A stretch of 64,000 bases of DNA from G963663525 sp963663525 (GCA_963663525.2 CAXXHC010000003.1:1426001-1490000); one strand, 5' to 3'; shown: positions 18,947 through 27,698, counted from the first letter of the stretch. Program-made: numbers and translations. Notes: a model not told the origin generated them from the sequence alone.

Positions 18947-18959
18947 GTTGGAGGAAAAC

Positions 18960-19730
18960 ATGGAAGAAAAAATCACCCTTTCGATCGTCAACCGGTTTTT
19001 CGAGAAACTCAAAGACAACCTGATCCTCGATGCCGCCATCGTCGGTGCGGGGCCGTCGGGACTGGTCGCTGCGCAAAGCCTTGCCATGGCCGGAAAAAAA
19101 GTCGCGATATTCGAACGGAAACTGGCTCCAGGCGGCGGAATCTGGGGTGGCGGGATGCTGTTCAACGAGATCGTCGTGCAGGAGGAAGTCCTGCCGATCC
19201 TTCACGATTTTCAGATCGGCTACGAGGATGCGGGCGACGGCTACTATACCGCGGACGCTGTGGAAGTCTCTTCCGGGCTGATCTTCGGTGCGATGAAGGC
19301 GGGAGCGAAGATTTTCAACTCCATCGGGGCCGAAGATATCGTATTCAAAGACAATAAAGTCTGCGGGTTGGTCATCAACTGGACGCCCGTCAGCCATCTG
19401 GGGATGCATGTGGACCCGCTCGTGGTGACCGCCAAGGCCGTACTCGACGGCACAGGGCATCCCAGCGAAGTGATTGAACTGGCCAGCAAAAAGGCCGGTG
19501 TCAAGTTGGATACGCCCACCGGCGCGATCATGGGCGAGAAGCCGATGTGGATGGAAAACGGCGAGGCTTCGACCGTGGAAAACACCAAGGAATTGTATCC
19601 GGGACTGTTTGCCTCCGGCATGGCCGCCAACAATGCCAGCGGTGGTTTCCGCATGGGGCCGATTTTCGGCGGCATGTTGATGAGCGGGCGGAAGGTGGCC
19701 AAACTGATGATGGAACGCATCGATGGTTGA
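18960..19730 (+). CDS. thi4: Thi4 family thiazole synthase, His (sulfide-using) type
   Basis: An upstream in-frame ATG at 18900 falls between riboswitch and terminator and is excluded. ATG 18960 has GGAGG 5-6 nt before it (256 aa). Thi4 makes the thiazole half of thiamine from NAD and glycine. Seen: the dinucleotide-binding GAGPSG (from Gly29), the acidic FERK end of the second strand, GGGIWGGGMLF, and the C-terminal GFRMGPIFGGMLMSG. At the position where eukaryotic Thi4 has the sulfur-donating Cys (yeast Cys205), this protein has His150 in GMHVDP, as in archaeal enzymes. Those use free sulfide and turn over many times. It overlaps thiE by 8 nt and is controlled by the TPP riboswitch. Confidence 0.93.
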   Translation: MEEKITLSIVNRFFEKLKDNLILDAAIVGAGPSGLVAAQSLAMAGKKVAIFERKLAPGGGIWGGGMLFNEIVVQEEVLPILHDFQIGYEDAGDGYYTADAVEVSSGLIFGAMKAGAKIFNSIGAEDIVFKDNKVCGLVINWTPVSHLGMHVDPLVVTAKAVLDGTGHPSEVIELASKKAGVKLDTPTGAIMGEKPMWMENGEASTVENTKELYPGLFASGMAANNASGGFRMGPIFGGMLMSGRKVAKLMMERIDG

Positions 19731-20370
19731 GCGTTTCGGCCTGTACCTGATCCTCACCGATCCGGATCGAGGTTACGAATACTGCACCAAAGCCGCTGTG
19801 GACGCCGGGCTGCGCTACCTCCAGCTTCGCATGAAAAACACCCCGCGCGATGAAATCCGTACTGTGGCGGAGAAGTTGCGGGAGATCACGCAAGGCACGC
19901 AGACGCGTTTCATTGTCAACGACCATCTCGACGTGGCGATGGATGTCGATGCGGACGGCGTGCACCTCGGGCAGCATGACCTCGATCTGAAAACCGCTCG
20001 AAATCGTTGGAAAACTCCGGGAAAATGCTTCGGTTTAAGCACCCATAGCCCGGCGCAGGAAGAAAAAGCGCGAGCGCTTGTGCCGGATTACATCGGTGTG
20101 GGACCGGTGTTCGCCACACCGACCAAAACCATTCCAGATCCCACCGTCGGTGTGGAAACGATGGGGAGAATCGTCGAAAACTCTCCGTTGACGACCGTAG
20201 CTATCGGCGGTATCGATCCCGAAAACCTGCCTCGTGTCCTCGACGCGGGAGCGATCAACTTCGCGGTGGTACGCGCCGTGAACCGGTCGGACGATCCTGC
20301 CGCAGCCATCGGCAGGCTGATGCGCATTTGGAAGGAGTGGGAGACACTGCGCCAGGGAGAAGGCCCATAA
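19723..20370 (+). CDS. thiE: Thiamine-phosphate synthase
   Basis: 215 aa TIM barrel of normal ThiE length. It joins HMP-pyrophosphate and thiazole phosphate. Motifs: LYLILTD at strand 1, LQLRMKN (substrate loop, with Arg in place of the common Arg/Lys-Glu-Lys arrangement), FIVNDHLDVAMDVDADGVHLGQHD (diphosphate/Mg site), GLSTHS, DYIGVGPVFATPTK, and VAIGGI near the C-terminus. The start ATG overlaps the end of thi4, showing coupling. Thiamine genes for the HMP half are not in this window. Confidence 0.95.
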   Translation: MVERFGLYLILTDPDRGYEYCTKAAVDAGLRYLQLRMKNTPRDEIRTVAEKLREITQGTQTRFIVNDHLDVAMDVDADGVHLGQHDLDLKTARNRWKTPGKCFGLSTHSPAQEEKARALVPDYIGVGPVFATPTKTIPDPTVGVETMGRIVENSPLTTVAIGGIDPENLPRVLDAGAINFAVVRAVNRSDDPAAAIGRLMRIWKEWETLRQGEGP

Positions 20371-20412
20371 TCGGGTACGCTCCGTATAAAACTCAGCCCT
20401 TGTTTCAATTAC

Positions 20413-21021
20413 TTACGGGGAATTTTTCTCCCGGCGGAAGGCACGTATCGCACCTGTTGCCAGCGCACCGAACGCGAACAGGAAGGACAGCAGCGTGATG
20501 GGTGGCAGATCGCCCGGCCATGTGGATGGCGTCCGCCAGCCCGACCAGCCGTAGAACAGGCAGTGCAGTCCCACAAGTGCAAGCGTTCCGCGCACCAGCC
20601 AGGGCAGTGCGGTGAACCAGCCTTCCGCCGTTTCGGGGCGTTTGGGCCAGGCCATCAGGACAAGAAAAAAGAACCCCAAAGAACCGGACAACAGCGCCAA
20701 CTCCCCATTCAGGGCATAGCCTTGAAGTCCCTCTTTTACGGCGAACAGCTTGGGATAGTAGTCCGGCGAAAGCAGCGCCTGCGACAACAGCGCGTGGAGA
20801 CCGGCGAATGCGAATCCGGCCATTCCTGCGCGGCGTCGAAGATCGTTGTTGGCCGATACGTGGGATAGTCCGATCAGGAACAATGCCGTCATCGAAACGA
20901 CTTTGTTCAAAACGTACATCGGCAGGTGGTCCAGCGGTACGCCTTTGAAAACGTTGTAACGTGTTACCGCATAGGCCAGAGAAACGAAAAAGACGAGGGG
21001 AATCAGTCGCTTAAGCGTCAT
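20413..21021 (-). CDS. Polytopic membrane protein, possibly ferric-reductase/MsrQ-like heme domain
   Basis: The frame extends to 21111, but ATG 21021 overlaps the stop of the upstream FmdE-like gene (ATGA), so 202 aa is preferred. It has five to six predicted membrane helices (LIPLVFFVSLAYAV, VVSMTALFLIGLSHVSA, MAGFAFAGLHALLS, LALLSGSLGFFFLVLMAW, GTLALVGLHCLFYGW, LLSFLFAFGALATGA). Histidines in helices (FAGLHALL and LVGLHCLFYGW) and the helix order recall the ferric-reductase-like transmembrane domain (MsrQ/YedZ type), which binds heme. The similarity is weak and the function inferred. Confidence 0.55.
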   Translation of the reverse strand: MTLKRLIPLVFFVSLAYAVTRYNVFKGVPLDHLPMYVLNKVVSMTALFLIGLSHVSANNDLRRRAGMAGFAFAGLHALLSQALLSPDYYPKLFAVKEGLQGYALNGELALLSGSLGFFFLVLMAWPKRPETAEGWFTALPWLVRGTLALVGLHCLFYGWSGWRTPSTWPGDLPPITLLSFLFAFGALATGAIRAFRREKNSP

Positions 21022-21626
21022 CGGATCGAATCCGCGCAGCCCCGGCAAATCATTTTGCCGTCCCGTTCGACCATTTTCAGCGGCATGGTGGGTTCGCCGC
21101 AAGCGGCACAAGGTTCGGAACGCTGAACCCTCGCTTTTTCCGGTAGTTCCACGTGAGGATCGGATTTATTGAAGAGCGTTTCGGTCGGTTGATCCAGAAT
21201 CGCCCGCATGAGTGCGTCGCGGCGGGCGGCCATTTCTTCCCGTTCCTCGTCTGTCGCCTTGCCGTTGCGGTTTTTCATCATCAATTCGCGATAGCGGGAG
21301 TCTTGCGGAATGACGTCGGATTTCAGCGAATAGCGCGCTGCCTGGCCCGTGTCCCGGTTGAAGAACGTAAACGCTTGTTTTCCGTAGTCTTTGTGGATCA
21401 GGTTGCCTTTGCCGAAAGTGCAACCGGTCAACACCTGCACGGCATCCACCCCGCAGGCATCGTTTTCCACGATGGCCACGACTTCCTCATCTTCGGCGCG
21501 AGTGGATTCGATCCACTGCAATCCAGCCCTTGCGGCCTGAAATCCGATGGCCAGACCCGGACATTCGTGACCGTGGAAGGCGACGCAGCGCGCCCAGTTT
21601 TCCTGATTCCAGGTGGGATTTTCCAT
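21018..21626 (-). CDS. FmdE family protein with C-terminal zinc ribbon
   Basis: 202 aa. The N-terminal half has CVAFHGHECPGLAIGFQAA, the signature of FmdE (formylmethanofuran dehydrogenase subunit E) proteins, and the following ENDACGVDAVQVLTGCTFGKGNL that completes the metal site. The C-terminus is a zinc ribbon (CAACGE...CRGCAD). Bacterial FmdE proteins are widespread outside methanogens and probably handle a metal or metal cofactor; the exact role is unknown. It is coupled by a 4-nt overlap to a polytopic membrane protein. Confidence 0.85.
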   Translation of the reverse strand: MENPTWNQENWARCVAFHGHECPGLAIGFQAARAGLQWIESTRAEDEEVVAIVENDACGVDAVQVLTGCTFGKGNLIHKDYGKQAFTFFNRDTGQAARYSLKSDVIPQDSRYRELMMKNRNGKATDEEREEMAARRDALMRAILDQPTETLFNKSDPHVELPEKARVQRSEPCAACGEPTMPLKMVERDGKMICRGCADSIR

Positions 21627-21999
21627 GGGGAGTACTCCTTAGTGACTTTTAATGGAGAAGCAACAAGGACGAAAGCTTCATGAAAACATTTCCAAAATAG
21701 TCAGCAAACCAATTAAGGATGAATTATCACGAAGCCTGTTTTTCAACAACCTTTAAAATGGGGCGACGAACTTCGATTGCTTTGTGGAAAATTCTCCCAG
21801 TGCTTCGTTGCGCCGTAAATAGAGAGAATCTGTTTATGGAAGTAATGAAGCTGTATCTTTCACACGGTATTCTCCCAAAGGAAGTCATTGAAAAAACGGG
21901 AGAAACGAATGAGGTTTTTTCACCAGCGGTTTTCACCAGGATAAATTTGACAAAAAACGAGTCAGCACCTATAGTTCCGGCGCGTATAACCTGCCCTGT
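21627..21999. other. Intergenic region carrying the tRNA promoter
   Basis: About 370 AT-richer nt. Two short overlapping frames here (one crossing the tRNA) are not convincing genes. The only structure I can support is the tRNA promoter at its right end. Confidence 0.5.
21947..21975 (+). promoter_or_regulatory. Sigma70-type promoter of the tRNA-Arg gene
   Basis: TTGACA (21947-21952), 17-nt spacer, TATAGT (21970-21975), about 25 nt upstream of the mature tRNA 5' end. Confidence 0.85.
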
Positions 22000-22076
22000 G
22001 CGCTCGTAGCTCAACTGGATAGAGTATCGGGCTTCGAACCCGAGGGTTGCAGGTTCGAATCCTGCCGGGCGTACCA
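22000..22076 (+). tRNA. tRNA-Arg (anticodon UCG)
   Basis: The cloverleaf is complete. The 7-bp acceptor stem begins GCGCTCG. The D arm is GCTC...GAGT. The anticodon stem TCGGG/CCCGA encloses loop CTTCGAA, whose anticodon TCG reads CGA. The T arm holds GGTTCGAATCC, and CCA is encoded. A strong promoter lies upstream and a terminator directly downstream, so it is a single-gene unit. Confidence 0.97.
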
Positions 22077-22082
22077 GAAATA

Positions 22083-22121
22083 AAGCCCTGGAATCATAAT
22101 GGTTCCAGGGCTTTTCTTTTT
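22083..22121 (+). terminator. Terminator of the tRNA-Arg gene
   Basis: An 11-bp stem AAGCCCTGGAA / TTCCAGGGCTT with a 9-nt loop, followed by a T-rich tract, starts 7 nt after the CCA end. Confidence 0.9.
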
Positions 22122-22209
22122 GTAGGTTTCCCACCCAAACGCCTGTTCCGGGGCCAATCCGGGGTCAGATGAGGGTTGGGCGGCTATTGGTTGCGGACTT
22201 AGAATTTCA

Positions 22210-24687
22210 CTACGTGCAAACTTTTCTCCTTAAATAAATCATCTGCAATAAGATGAAAAATAATAAGAAATTGGAAGTTTTCGAAACATTGTGACATCCC
22301 TTGGTTGAGCGAAATACTTTTGAATTCAGAGCTTCCAAATACAAATAGCGATCATTTACTCGTACACACCGAACGTTCGCCAATACTTGCTGTGGCATAT
22401 TGTAATTTTGACCGTCCGTAAAATCGACAAGGGTATATTGAGAAATTTGCTCTTCATCCACTTGATAATCTGAAGACCAGTATGGTCCGCAATTGCTTTT
22501 TAAATAAGGTTTTAATTTATAAGGAAGATGGCAAAAACGTTTCTTTTCCAATTCCAATCCTGATCTTACTTTTCTTTCTAGAATTTGTTCTTGAATTGAA
22601 ATCTTCCGAAGTGTTCTTAACTCTTCTACATTGGGTAAATACCAATCGGAATGTCCATCAAAGTCCAAGTTTTTGCAATACTCGATTGCGGAATTTTGGT
22701 TCATTTTGACGACATTTCGTTCTGCTTGCCACATCAATGCAGCAGTTCGATCCGTATAGGTTTTTCTATCACCGCTCAGACCTTCTTCTTTTTTCAAAAT
22801 ATTTTCGGAATAGCGCTGTAAATGGCTTTCTTTATCTTTGGAATCCATGGAAGCATCGCGTTTCTTTTTTCTGAGAGACGAATTATTTGTTAATACCGCT
22901 TCCAAATGGAAGGTATCTCCTTCTTGTTTTATGCGTATTTTATCTTCGAAAAAAAGATCTCCCTTTGAAATTTCAATGGTGTGTATTCCAATAAAGTACG
23001 GTTCTTTTAAGGGTGTTTTACCCACAACCTTACCGTCCAGCAACACTTCCGCTCCAAGCATCGGTTGTTTTTTTCCGTTCTTTTCCTCGAAGGCTTCCAC
23101 CTTCAGCAGACCCATGATGCCCGTCAGTTTGGCGTCGAATTCCACCGTCTCACCCAGTTCGACATCCATGAATTTTTTGTAATCGTTGTGTGAAGCCAGC
23201 CGCACCGTCACCTCCCGTCCTCCCACCGCCACCGGGCTGACCGTCGCGGGCGTGGTTTCTCCGCTGTCTTTGCCGTCGATGAGGATACGTGCGCCGGGTG
23301 GCGTGCTCGTCACGTGGATCGAGCCGAAATTCGGCTCCAGGCGTTGGTCGATTTCGGTGGTTCTTCCATGGCCCAACTGCACGGAAATCGTGCGATTGAG
23401 ATAGAGTTTTTTCTTCAATACGACGTTGTATTCCCCCGCCTTTTTCATGGGGAAGGTGTATGGCGTCGTTCGCCCGGAAGGTTCGCCGTCGATCCAGATT
23501 TCCGCGCCTTCCGGGTGGCTCGTGACCTTCAACTCGCCGTAATTCGGACCGAGTTCCATGTGCAGGCGCGTGCCTTCCCGGGTGAGCTTCACCCGTTTGC
23601 GCGCTGGAATCCACAACGCCCCGGATTTCACCAGCACGACGTACTCGCCGACCATCAGTTCCTTGACGAAGGGGGTGGTTCCCATTTCATCGCCGTTGAC
23701 ATACACCGTCGCGCCTTCCGGCACGCTTTCCACGCCGAGATAGCCTTTTTCGTCCACGATAGGGTTTTTGATGGCGCTGCCGTCGTCGTCGAAGCGGTTG
23801 CGGAAGGTCCGCACCCGCACGCCGGAATCCGCATCCTCCGGCGTGCGTACCGTCACCACCTGCGCCAGCAACTTATCCACCGCCGTGTGCGCGGCTTGTC
23901 TTAGAGAGGCTTTATCTTCCCGAAATCCTTGGCCTTTATACACTTCCTGGGAACTCGCTTTGACGCAGCCGTCCTTTTCCAGTCGCAGCGTCAGGTACCG
24001 TTCGCCGCTCTCGTCGCCGGTCAATTTCAGGCGCAAAACGCTGTTGGGCGGGAATTCCGTGGAGCAATGATCGCTTTTGCGCCATGGCAAGCGCTCGGCG
24101 GAAGACGTCACCACGTCGAATTTACTGCGTGCTTGCAGACGGGCGACCACATCGTCGCGGACCCAGTCGGGATTGCTGCCGATGGCGTACTTGTCGCCGA
24201 TCACCTCCGGCTCGTCCACGTCGATTTTGTAGGTCATATCCCGAAAATAACTTTCGATGGCCCGTTCTACCGGCTTGACCCGGTGCGAGCGCAGGGCCAC
24301 GTTGCCTTCCCAGGAAAACAGCAGAGAGGTCGGCAGGTCGGAGACTTCGTAGCGTCGCTGCAACACGCCGCCGGTATCGCAAAACGTCGCGTCCGGAGAC
24401 CAGTCCGGCGGCTTGGCGCAGACGTCTTCGTCGGCGCTCACCACGATGAAGCGCAACCCGTGTTTTTTGTACTTTTCGTGGAGAGCCTTCCATTTCGGTA
24501 CGGCTTCCATGCACGGTACGCACCAGGTGGCGTAGAACTCCACGACCACCAGTTTGACGCCGGGCCGGGCCAATTCGGCCTGAATGTCGAGGGCGTTTCC
24601 GGGTTTCGTCGCGTGGGCGAAAAGCGGCAATAAAAAAAGCATCAAGCCTGCGATTAGGCTGGCGAACGTCGAGCATCTCCCCTGCAT
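22210..24687 (-). CDS. Secreted thioredoxin-like / PEGA-repeat / DUF1566 fusion protein
   Basis: 825 aa with a signal peptide (LIAGLMLFLLPLFAHA). Residues about 30-170 are a TlpA-like thioredoxin fold with active-site WCVPC and a cis-Pro region DLPTSLLF. Residues about 305-580 hold four or so PEGA repeats (VPEGATVYVNGDEMGTTP, HPEGAEIWIDGEPSGRTTP, TPPGARILIDGKDSGETTP, and a diverged LGAEVLLDGKVVGKTP), beta-sandwich units common on envelope proteins. Residues about 645-770 form a DUF1566/Lcl-C domain (TDRTAALMWQ...GHSDWYLPNVEELRTL...YWSSDY...VRCVR). Base composition changes sharply: below about 23000 the sequence is AT-rich, while the rest resembles the chromosome, so the C-terminal domain looks acquired. 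The last 45 residues are hydrophobic and resemble nothing. Confidence 0.8.
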   Translation of the reverse strand: MQGRCSTFASLIAGLMLFLLPLFAHATKPGNALDIQAELARPGVKLVVVEFYATWCVPCMEAVPKWKALHEKYKKHGLRFIVVSADEDVCAKPPDWSPDATFCDTGGVLQRRYEVSDLPTSLLFSWEGNVALRSHRVKPVERAIESYFRDMTYKIDVDEPEVIGDKYAIGSNPDWVRDDVVARLQARSKFDVVTSSAERLPWRKSDHCSTEFPPNSVLRLKLTGDESGERYLTLRLEKDGCVKASSQEVYKGQGFREDKASLRQAAHTAVDKLLAQVVTVRTPEDADSGVRVRTFRNRFDDDGSAIKNPIVDEKGYLGVESVPEGATVYVNGDEMGTTPFVKELMVGEYVVLVKSGALWIPARKRVKLTREGTRLHMELGPNYGELKVTSHPEGAEIWIDGEPSGRTTPYTFPMKKAGEYNVVLKKKLYLNRTISVQLGHGRTTEIDQRLEPNFGSIHVTSTPPGARILIDGKDSGETTPATVSPVAVGGREVTVRLASHNDYKKFMDVELGETVEFDAKLTGIMGLLKVEAFEEKNGKKQPMLGAEVLLDGKVVGKTPLKEPYFIGIHTIEISKGDLFFEDKIRIKQEGDTFHLEAVLTNNSSLRKKKRDASMDSKDKESHLQRYSENILKKEEGLSGDRKTYTDRTAALMWQAERNVVKMNQNSAIEYCKNLDFDGHSDWYLPNVEELRTLRKISIQEQILERKVRSGLELEKKRFCHLPYKLKPYLKSNCGPYWSSDYQVDEEQISQYTLVDFTDGQNYNMPQQVLANVRCVRVNDRYLYLEALNSKVFRSTKGCHNVSKTSNFLLFFILLQMIYLRRKVCT

Positions 24688-24882
24688 GATGATCGATTCT
24701 CCTTCGGGTGTACGTGGTGTCGGTGCGTGCCTGTTTGCGCAGAATGTAGCACGGAAGAGCGGAATTCTCCAATTTTTACAGACTCCTTTCCTCGCATTTT
24801 TCCATCATTTCGTCGTTCATCCGTGGCCAAAACGTCGTTTTTGCGGTATAACCGGTTGTTTCACGAGAAACCGGGGAATGGC

Positions 24883-25530
24883 ATGAATCCAAAGCACGAT
24901 GGCAAAGCTCCCTTTTTCGTCCTCGAAGGCATCGACGGTGCGGGCACCACGACGCACGCCCGGTTGTTGCTGAAATTCCTGCAAAATCAAGGGTTTGACT
25001 GCCTCGCGACCGCCGAGCCGACCGATGGTCCGGTGGGGAGATTGATCCGCGATTACTTGGCCGAACGTCCTCGTTTGGATTCCGGCAAGGTCGAAATGCC
25101 CGATCCCACGGTGATGACCCTGCTGTTCTGCGCCGACCGCGCCGAGCACCTCGCCCGACGTATCCTTCCCGCTCTGCACGCAGGAACACTAGTGATTTCA
25201 GACCGTTACTATTATTCGACGGTCTGTTACCAGTCGGTGAGCCACGATGGAGACTGGGTACGCCGCACCGCGTCCCACGCGCCGCGACCCGACCTGACGT
25301 TGTTGCTCGATGTGCCTCCGGAAGAAGGATTGAAGCGGGTTGGAGGTCGGGGAGGTCGCAAGGAAGCCTACGAAAAACTCGAATTTCTCGAACGGGTTCG
25401 GGAAAACTACCTGGGGTTGTTCGCCGACGCCCCGGAAGTGCGGGTCATCGACGCCACGCAGCCACTCGAAGCGGTGACCTCCGAGATTCGCGAGTGGGTT
25501 CTACGGTGGCTGAAAGGGAATAAAACGTGA
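24883..25530 (+). CDS. tmk: Thymidylate kinase
   Basis: The frame opens at 24727, but ATG 24883 directly precedes the conserved N-terminus (MNPKHDGKAPFFVLEGIDGAGTT...), giving 215 aa, the normal length. Tmk phosphorylates dTMP to dTDP. Seen: LEGIDGAGTTTHA (P-loop), TAEPTDGPVGRLIRDYL (the family EP.g..ig..iR), LLFCADRAEH, ISDRYYYSTVCYQ (DRY-S motif) and the final DLTLLLDVPPEEGLKRV. The P-loop has Thr where most kinases have the invariant Lys (GAGTTT instead of GAGKTT/S). It overlaps the methyltransferase gene by 4 nt (GTGA). Confidence 0.9.
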   Translation: MNPKHDGKAPFFVLEGIDGAGTTTHARLLLKFLQNQGFDCLATAEPTDGPVGRLIRDYLAERPRLDSGKVEMPDPTVMTLLFCADRAEHLARRILPALHAGTLVISDRYYYSTVCYQSVSHDGDWVRRTASHAPRPDLTLLLDVPPEEGLKRVGGRGGRKEAYEKLEFLERVRENYLGLFADAPEVRVIDATQPLEAVTSEIREWVLRWLKGNKT

Positions 25531-27698
25531 GCGATCGAAGTGAATTCCTGATTTCGGCGGCGCAGGAAAGCGCCGAGGCGTTGATGGGTTTGCGCCTGAG
25601 TACGGTCAAGGGCGAGTTCAGCAGTCGAGATCACTATCAGGCGGTTCGCCAGGACGTGATGGCCGCCCTTACGCATCGTCTCGGTTTGACCGAGGGTTAC
25701 CTGCCGGGACCGCTCAAAGACGTCGCCGATATGTGGCCCACCGATCTCACCCCCGGTGAGGTACGCCTGATTCACGAAGCCCTGCTCGATCTCACTCCGA
25801 GGTTGGGGGATCCGGCAAGCCTACAACGCAATTCCGCCGAGCGAAAACGTCTCGGCGCCTATTTCACCCCGAAAGAGATCGCCCGCGAACTGGCCGAATG
25901 GGCGCTGGAACCCTTGCTGGACCGCTTCGAGAGTCTCAACGAGCCGGAAGCGCCTTTGCCGAAACGGCTTTTCGGCGATTTCAAGATCATCGATCCTTCG
26001 ATGGGCGGCGGCATCCTGCTCGAAGCCGCCAGGGAAGCGATCGTCGAGCGGCTGGCGGAAATCCGCAACCTCGACCAGGCCGATCCCGCCTGGGACGGTC
26101 TTCGCGGCCTCGCCAACGCGGAAGTTCTGTACGGAGTGGACATCGACGCTGCCGCCGTCCAGGCGGCACGTCTGGCACTGCGCCTGCTCCCCGGAAAACC
26201 CGCTCTTCGCGATCCCGGCATCCATTTTTGGGCGGCGGATACTTTGGGCGAACTCGTGCCGATGACCGGCGAGTTGCTTGAAGCGGCCAAGGCACGGGAA
26301 GAGAGACGCGGCGCGTTCCAGGCCGTACTGCTCAACCCGCCCTATCTGCCCTGGTGGATGATCCGTGAACGAAGACCCGAATTGCTTCGGCGTCGTTTCG
26401 GCAGTGTGGAATTTCACGCAAGACCGTCGCACAAGGATGCTCATCCCAATGCCTACTTGTTTCACCTGATCGTAGCACTTGAGTTGCTGGCTCCGGGGGG
26501 GCGGCTTGCGGCGATCGTACCCCAGGAATGGCGCGAGGAACCCAAGGCGGAGCCGTTTCGGGATTATCTCGAAGAGGCTTGTCGAGCGATCAGGCTGCAC
26601 GTTTTTGCGGGAGATATACAGCTTTTTTCCGCCGGAGGGGAAACGGTGGGCACCAACTCGCTGTTGCTGTTCGCCGAACGCGGTTCCGGACCGGCAAGGG
26701 TCACGGTGGTGCGCCAGCAGGGTGATTCGCAACAGGCCACAGAGGAAAGCCTCGCCCGGAAAGACGATGCCTTCGAAGAGTTATTCGGGCTGAAACGGGA
26801 CGAGGTCGTGCCGCTTCGCGACGGTCTGGCATTTGCCGTGGGGGGAGGGCATCAGCCGCCGGTGGACGATCTGCCTTTCTACACGTTCTCCCGCGAGGAG
26901 GCGAGAGCTCTTCCCGAAAACGAGCGAGGGTTTCTCTATCCGGCGTTGTCCGAGTCGAAAAACATCCGCCGCTATCGTATCGAGCCTACCGACCGCTTTT
27001 GGGCGATCCTCAACCCTCTGAGCACTTTGGACTACGCAAAAGAAAAAGCGCCCGGATTGCTCGAAGCCCTCGCCGTAAAGCGTCGCGACGCCGTTACGGA
27101 AAGCGAGGATTGGTGGAAGTTTCCCAACGTGCGCCGCACGGACGAAGTACTGACCCGGCAGCCCAAATTGCTCACTCCTCGAACGGCGGAAAAAAACTCG
27201 TTCGCGCTGGACGAGGATAGAGGATACCAGATCAAGGGTACGAATTCCTGGATTCGTCCCCGTGGACGCTTTTCGATTTACGCCCTGCTGGCGATTCTGA
27301 ACTCGCCACTAATGGATGAGGCGGGAAGTTTGTTGGGACGAACCTACCACGGGGGAGAGTATCGACTTTTTACACCCTCCGAGCTTTCCGCACTCCCGGT
27401 GCGGATCATCCATTTCCCCGAAAATGCACAAGAAAACGATTTGCGCGTAAAGCTTTGGAAAAAATGGAAAATTCCGCTCGGAAAAGGCCAATCCGCTGGA
27501 GTGCGACGCGATATTCACCGACTTTGCATGGAATCGTCCGCGCCTCGCGGCTCGCTGGCGGCGGTGCACGACGTGCTCGAATTCCTCGCCCGGCAGCTTG
27601 TCAAAGCCTACCGGTTCGAAGATCCGCCGCTGCAACTCGTGGATTTCTGCGAGTCGCTGATCGACGAAATCGTGCGTAGCCTGTATCGTGCCCGATGA
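25527..27698 (+). CDS. Eco57I/TaqI-like N6-adenine DNA methyltransferase (probably solitary)
   Basis: 723 aa from GTG 25527, overlapping tmk. After about 105 residues of helical N-terminus comes RKRLGAYFTPKEIARELAEW (the YFTP start of Eco57I-type methylases), the SAM motif IIDPSMGGGILLEAA, an acidic VLYGVDID for the adenosyl ribose, and the catalytic LLNPPYLPWW (NPPY, adenine-N6). Residues about 490-690 resemble a TaqI-like target-recognition region (KNIRRYRIEP...LLTPRTAEKNSFALD...YALLAILNSPLM). The N-terminus is too short for the PD-(D/E)xK nuclease of a type IIG enzyme, and no nuclease or BREX/DISARM partner is adjacent. It is therefore probably an orphan methylase or a defence remnant. A long hairpin terminator follows. 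Confidence 0.85.
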   Translation: MSDRSEFLISAAQESAEALMGLRLSTVKGEFSSRDHYQAVRQDVMAALTHRLGLTEGYLPGPLKDVADMWPTDLTPGEVRLIHEALLDLTPRLGDPASLQRNSAERKRLGAYFTPKEIARELAEWALEPLLDRFESLNEPEAPLPKRLFGDFKIIDPSMGGGILLEAAREAIVERLAEIRNLDQADPAWDGLRGLANAEVLYGVDIDAAAVQAARLALRLLPGKPALRDPGIHFWAADTLGELVPMTGELLEAAKAREERRGAFQAVLLNPPYLPWWMIRERRPELLRRRFGSVEFHARPSHKDAHPNAYLFHLIVALELLAPGGRLAAIVPQEWREEPKAEPFRDYLEEACRAIRLHVFAGDIQLFSAGGETVGTNSLLLFAERGSGPARVTVVRQQGDSQQATEESLARKDDAFEELFGLKRDEVVPLRDGLAFAVGGGHQPPVDDLPFYTFSREEARALPENERGFLYPALSESKNIRRYRIEPTDRFWAILNPLSTLDYAKEKAPGLLEALAVKRRDAVTESEDWWKFPNVRRTDEVLTRQPKLLTPRTAEKNSFALDEDRGYQIKGTNSWIRPRGRFSIYALLAILNSPLMDEAGSLLGRTYHGGEYRLFTPSELSALPVRIIHFPENAQENDLRVKLWKKWKIPLGKGQSAGVRRDIHRLCMESSAPRGSLAAVHDVLEFLARQLVKAYRFEDPPLQLVDFCESLIDEIVRSLYRAR

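Noticed and set aside
18900..18959. Upstream ATG extending thi4 by 20 residues
   Set aside because: It lies between the TPP aptamer and the terminator, and the extension would encode the terminator stem; GGAGG before ATG 18960 decides the start.
18765..19757. 330-aa open frame on the minus strand
   Set aside because: Antisense to thi4 and the riboswitch; no recognisable content.
25527..27698. Methyltransferase as BREX PglX or type IIG enzyme
   Set aside because: No BREX/DISARM partner genes adjacent, protein shorter than PglX, and N-terminus too short for a fused nuclease.
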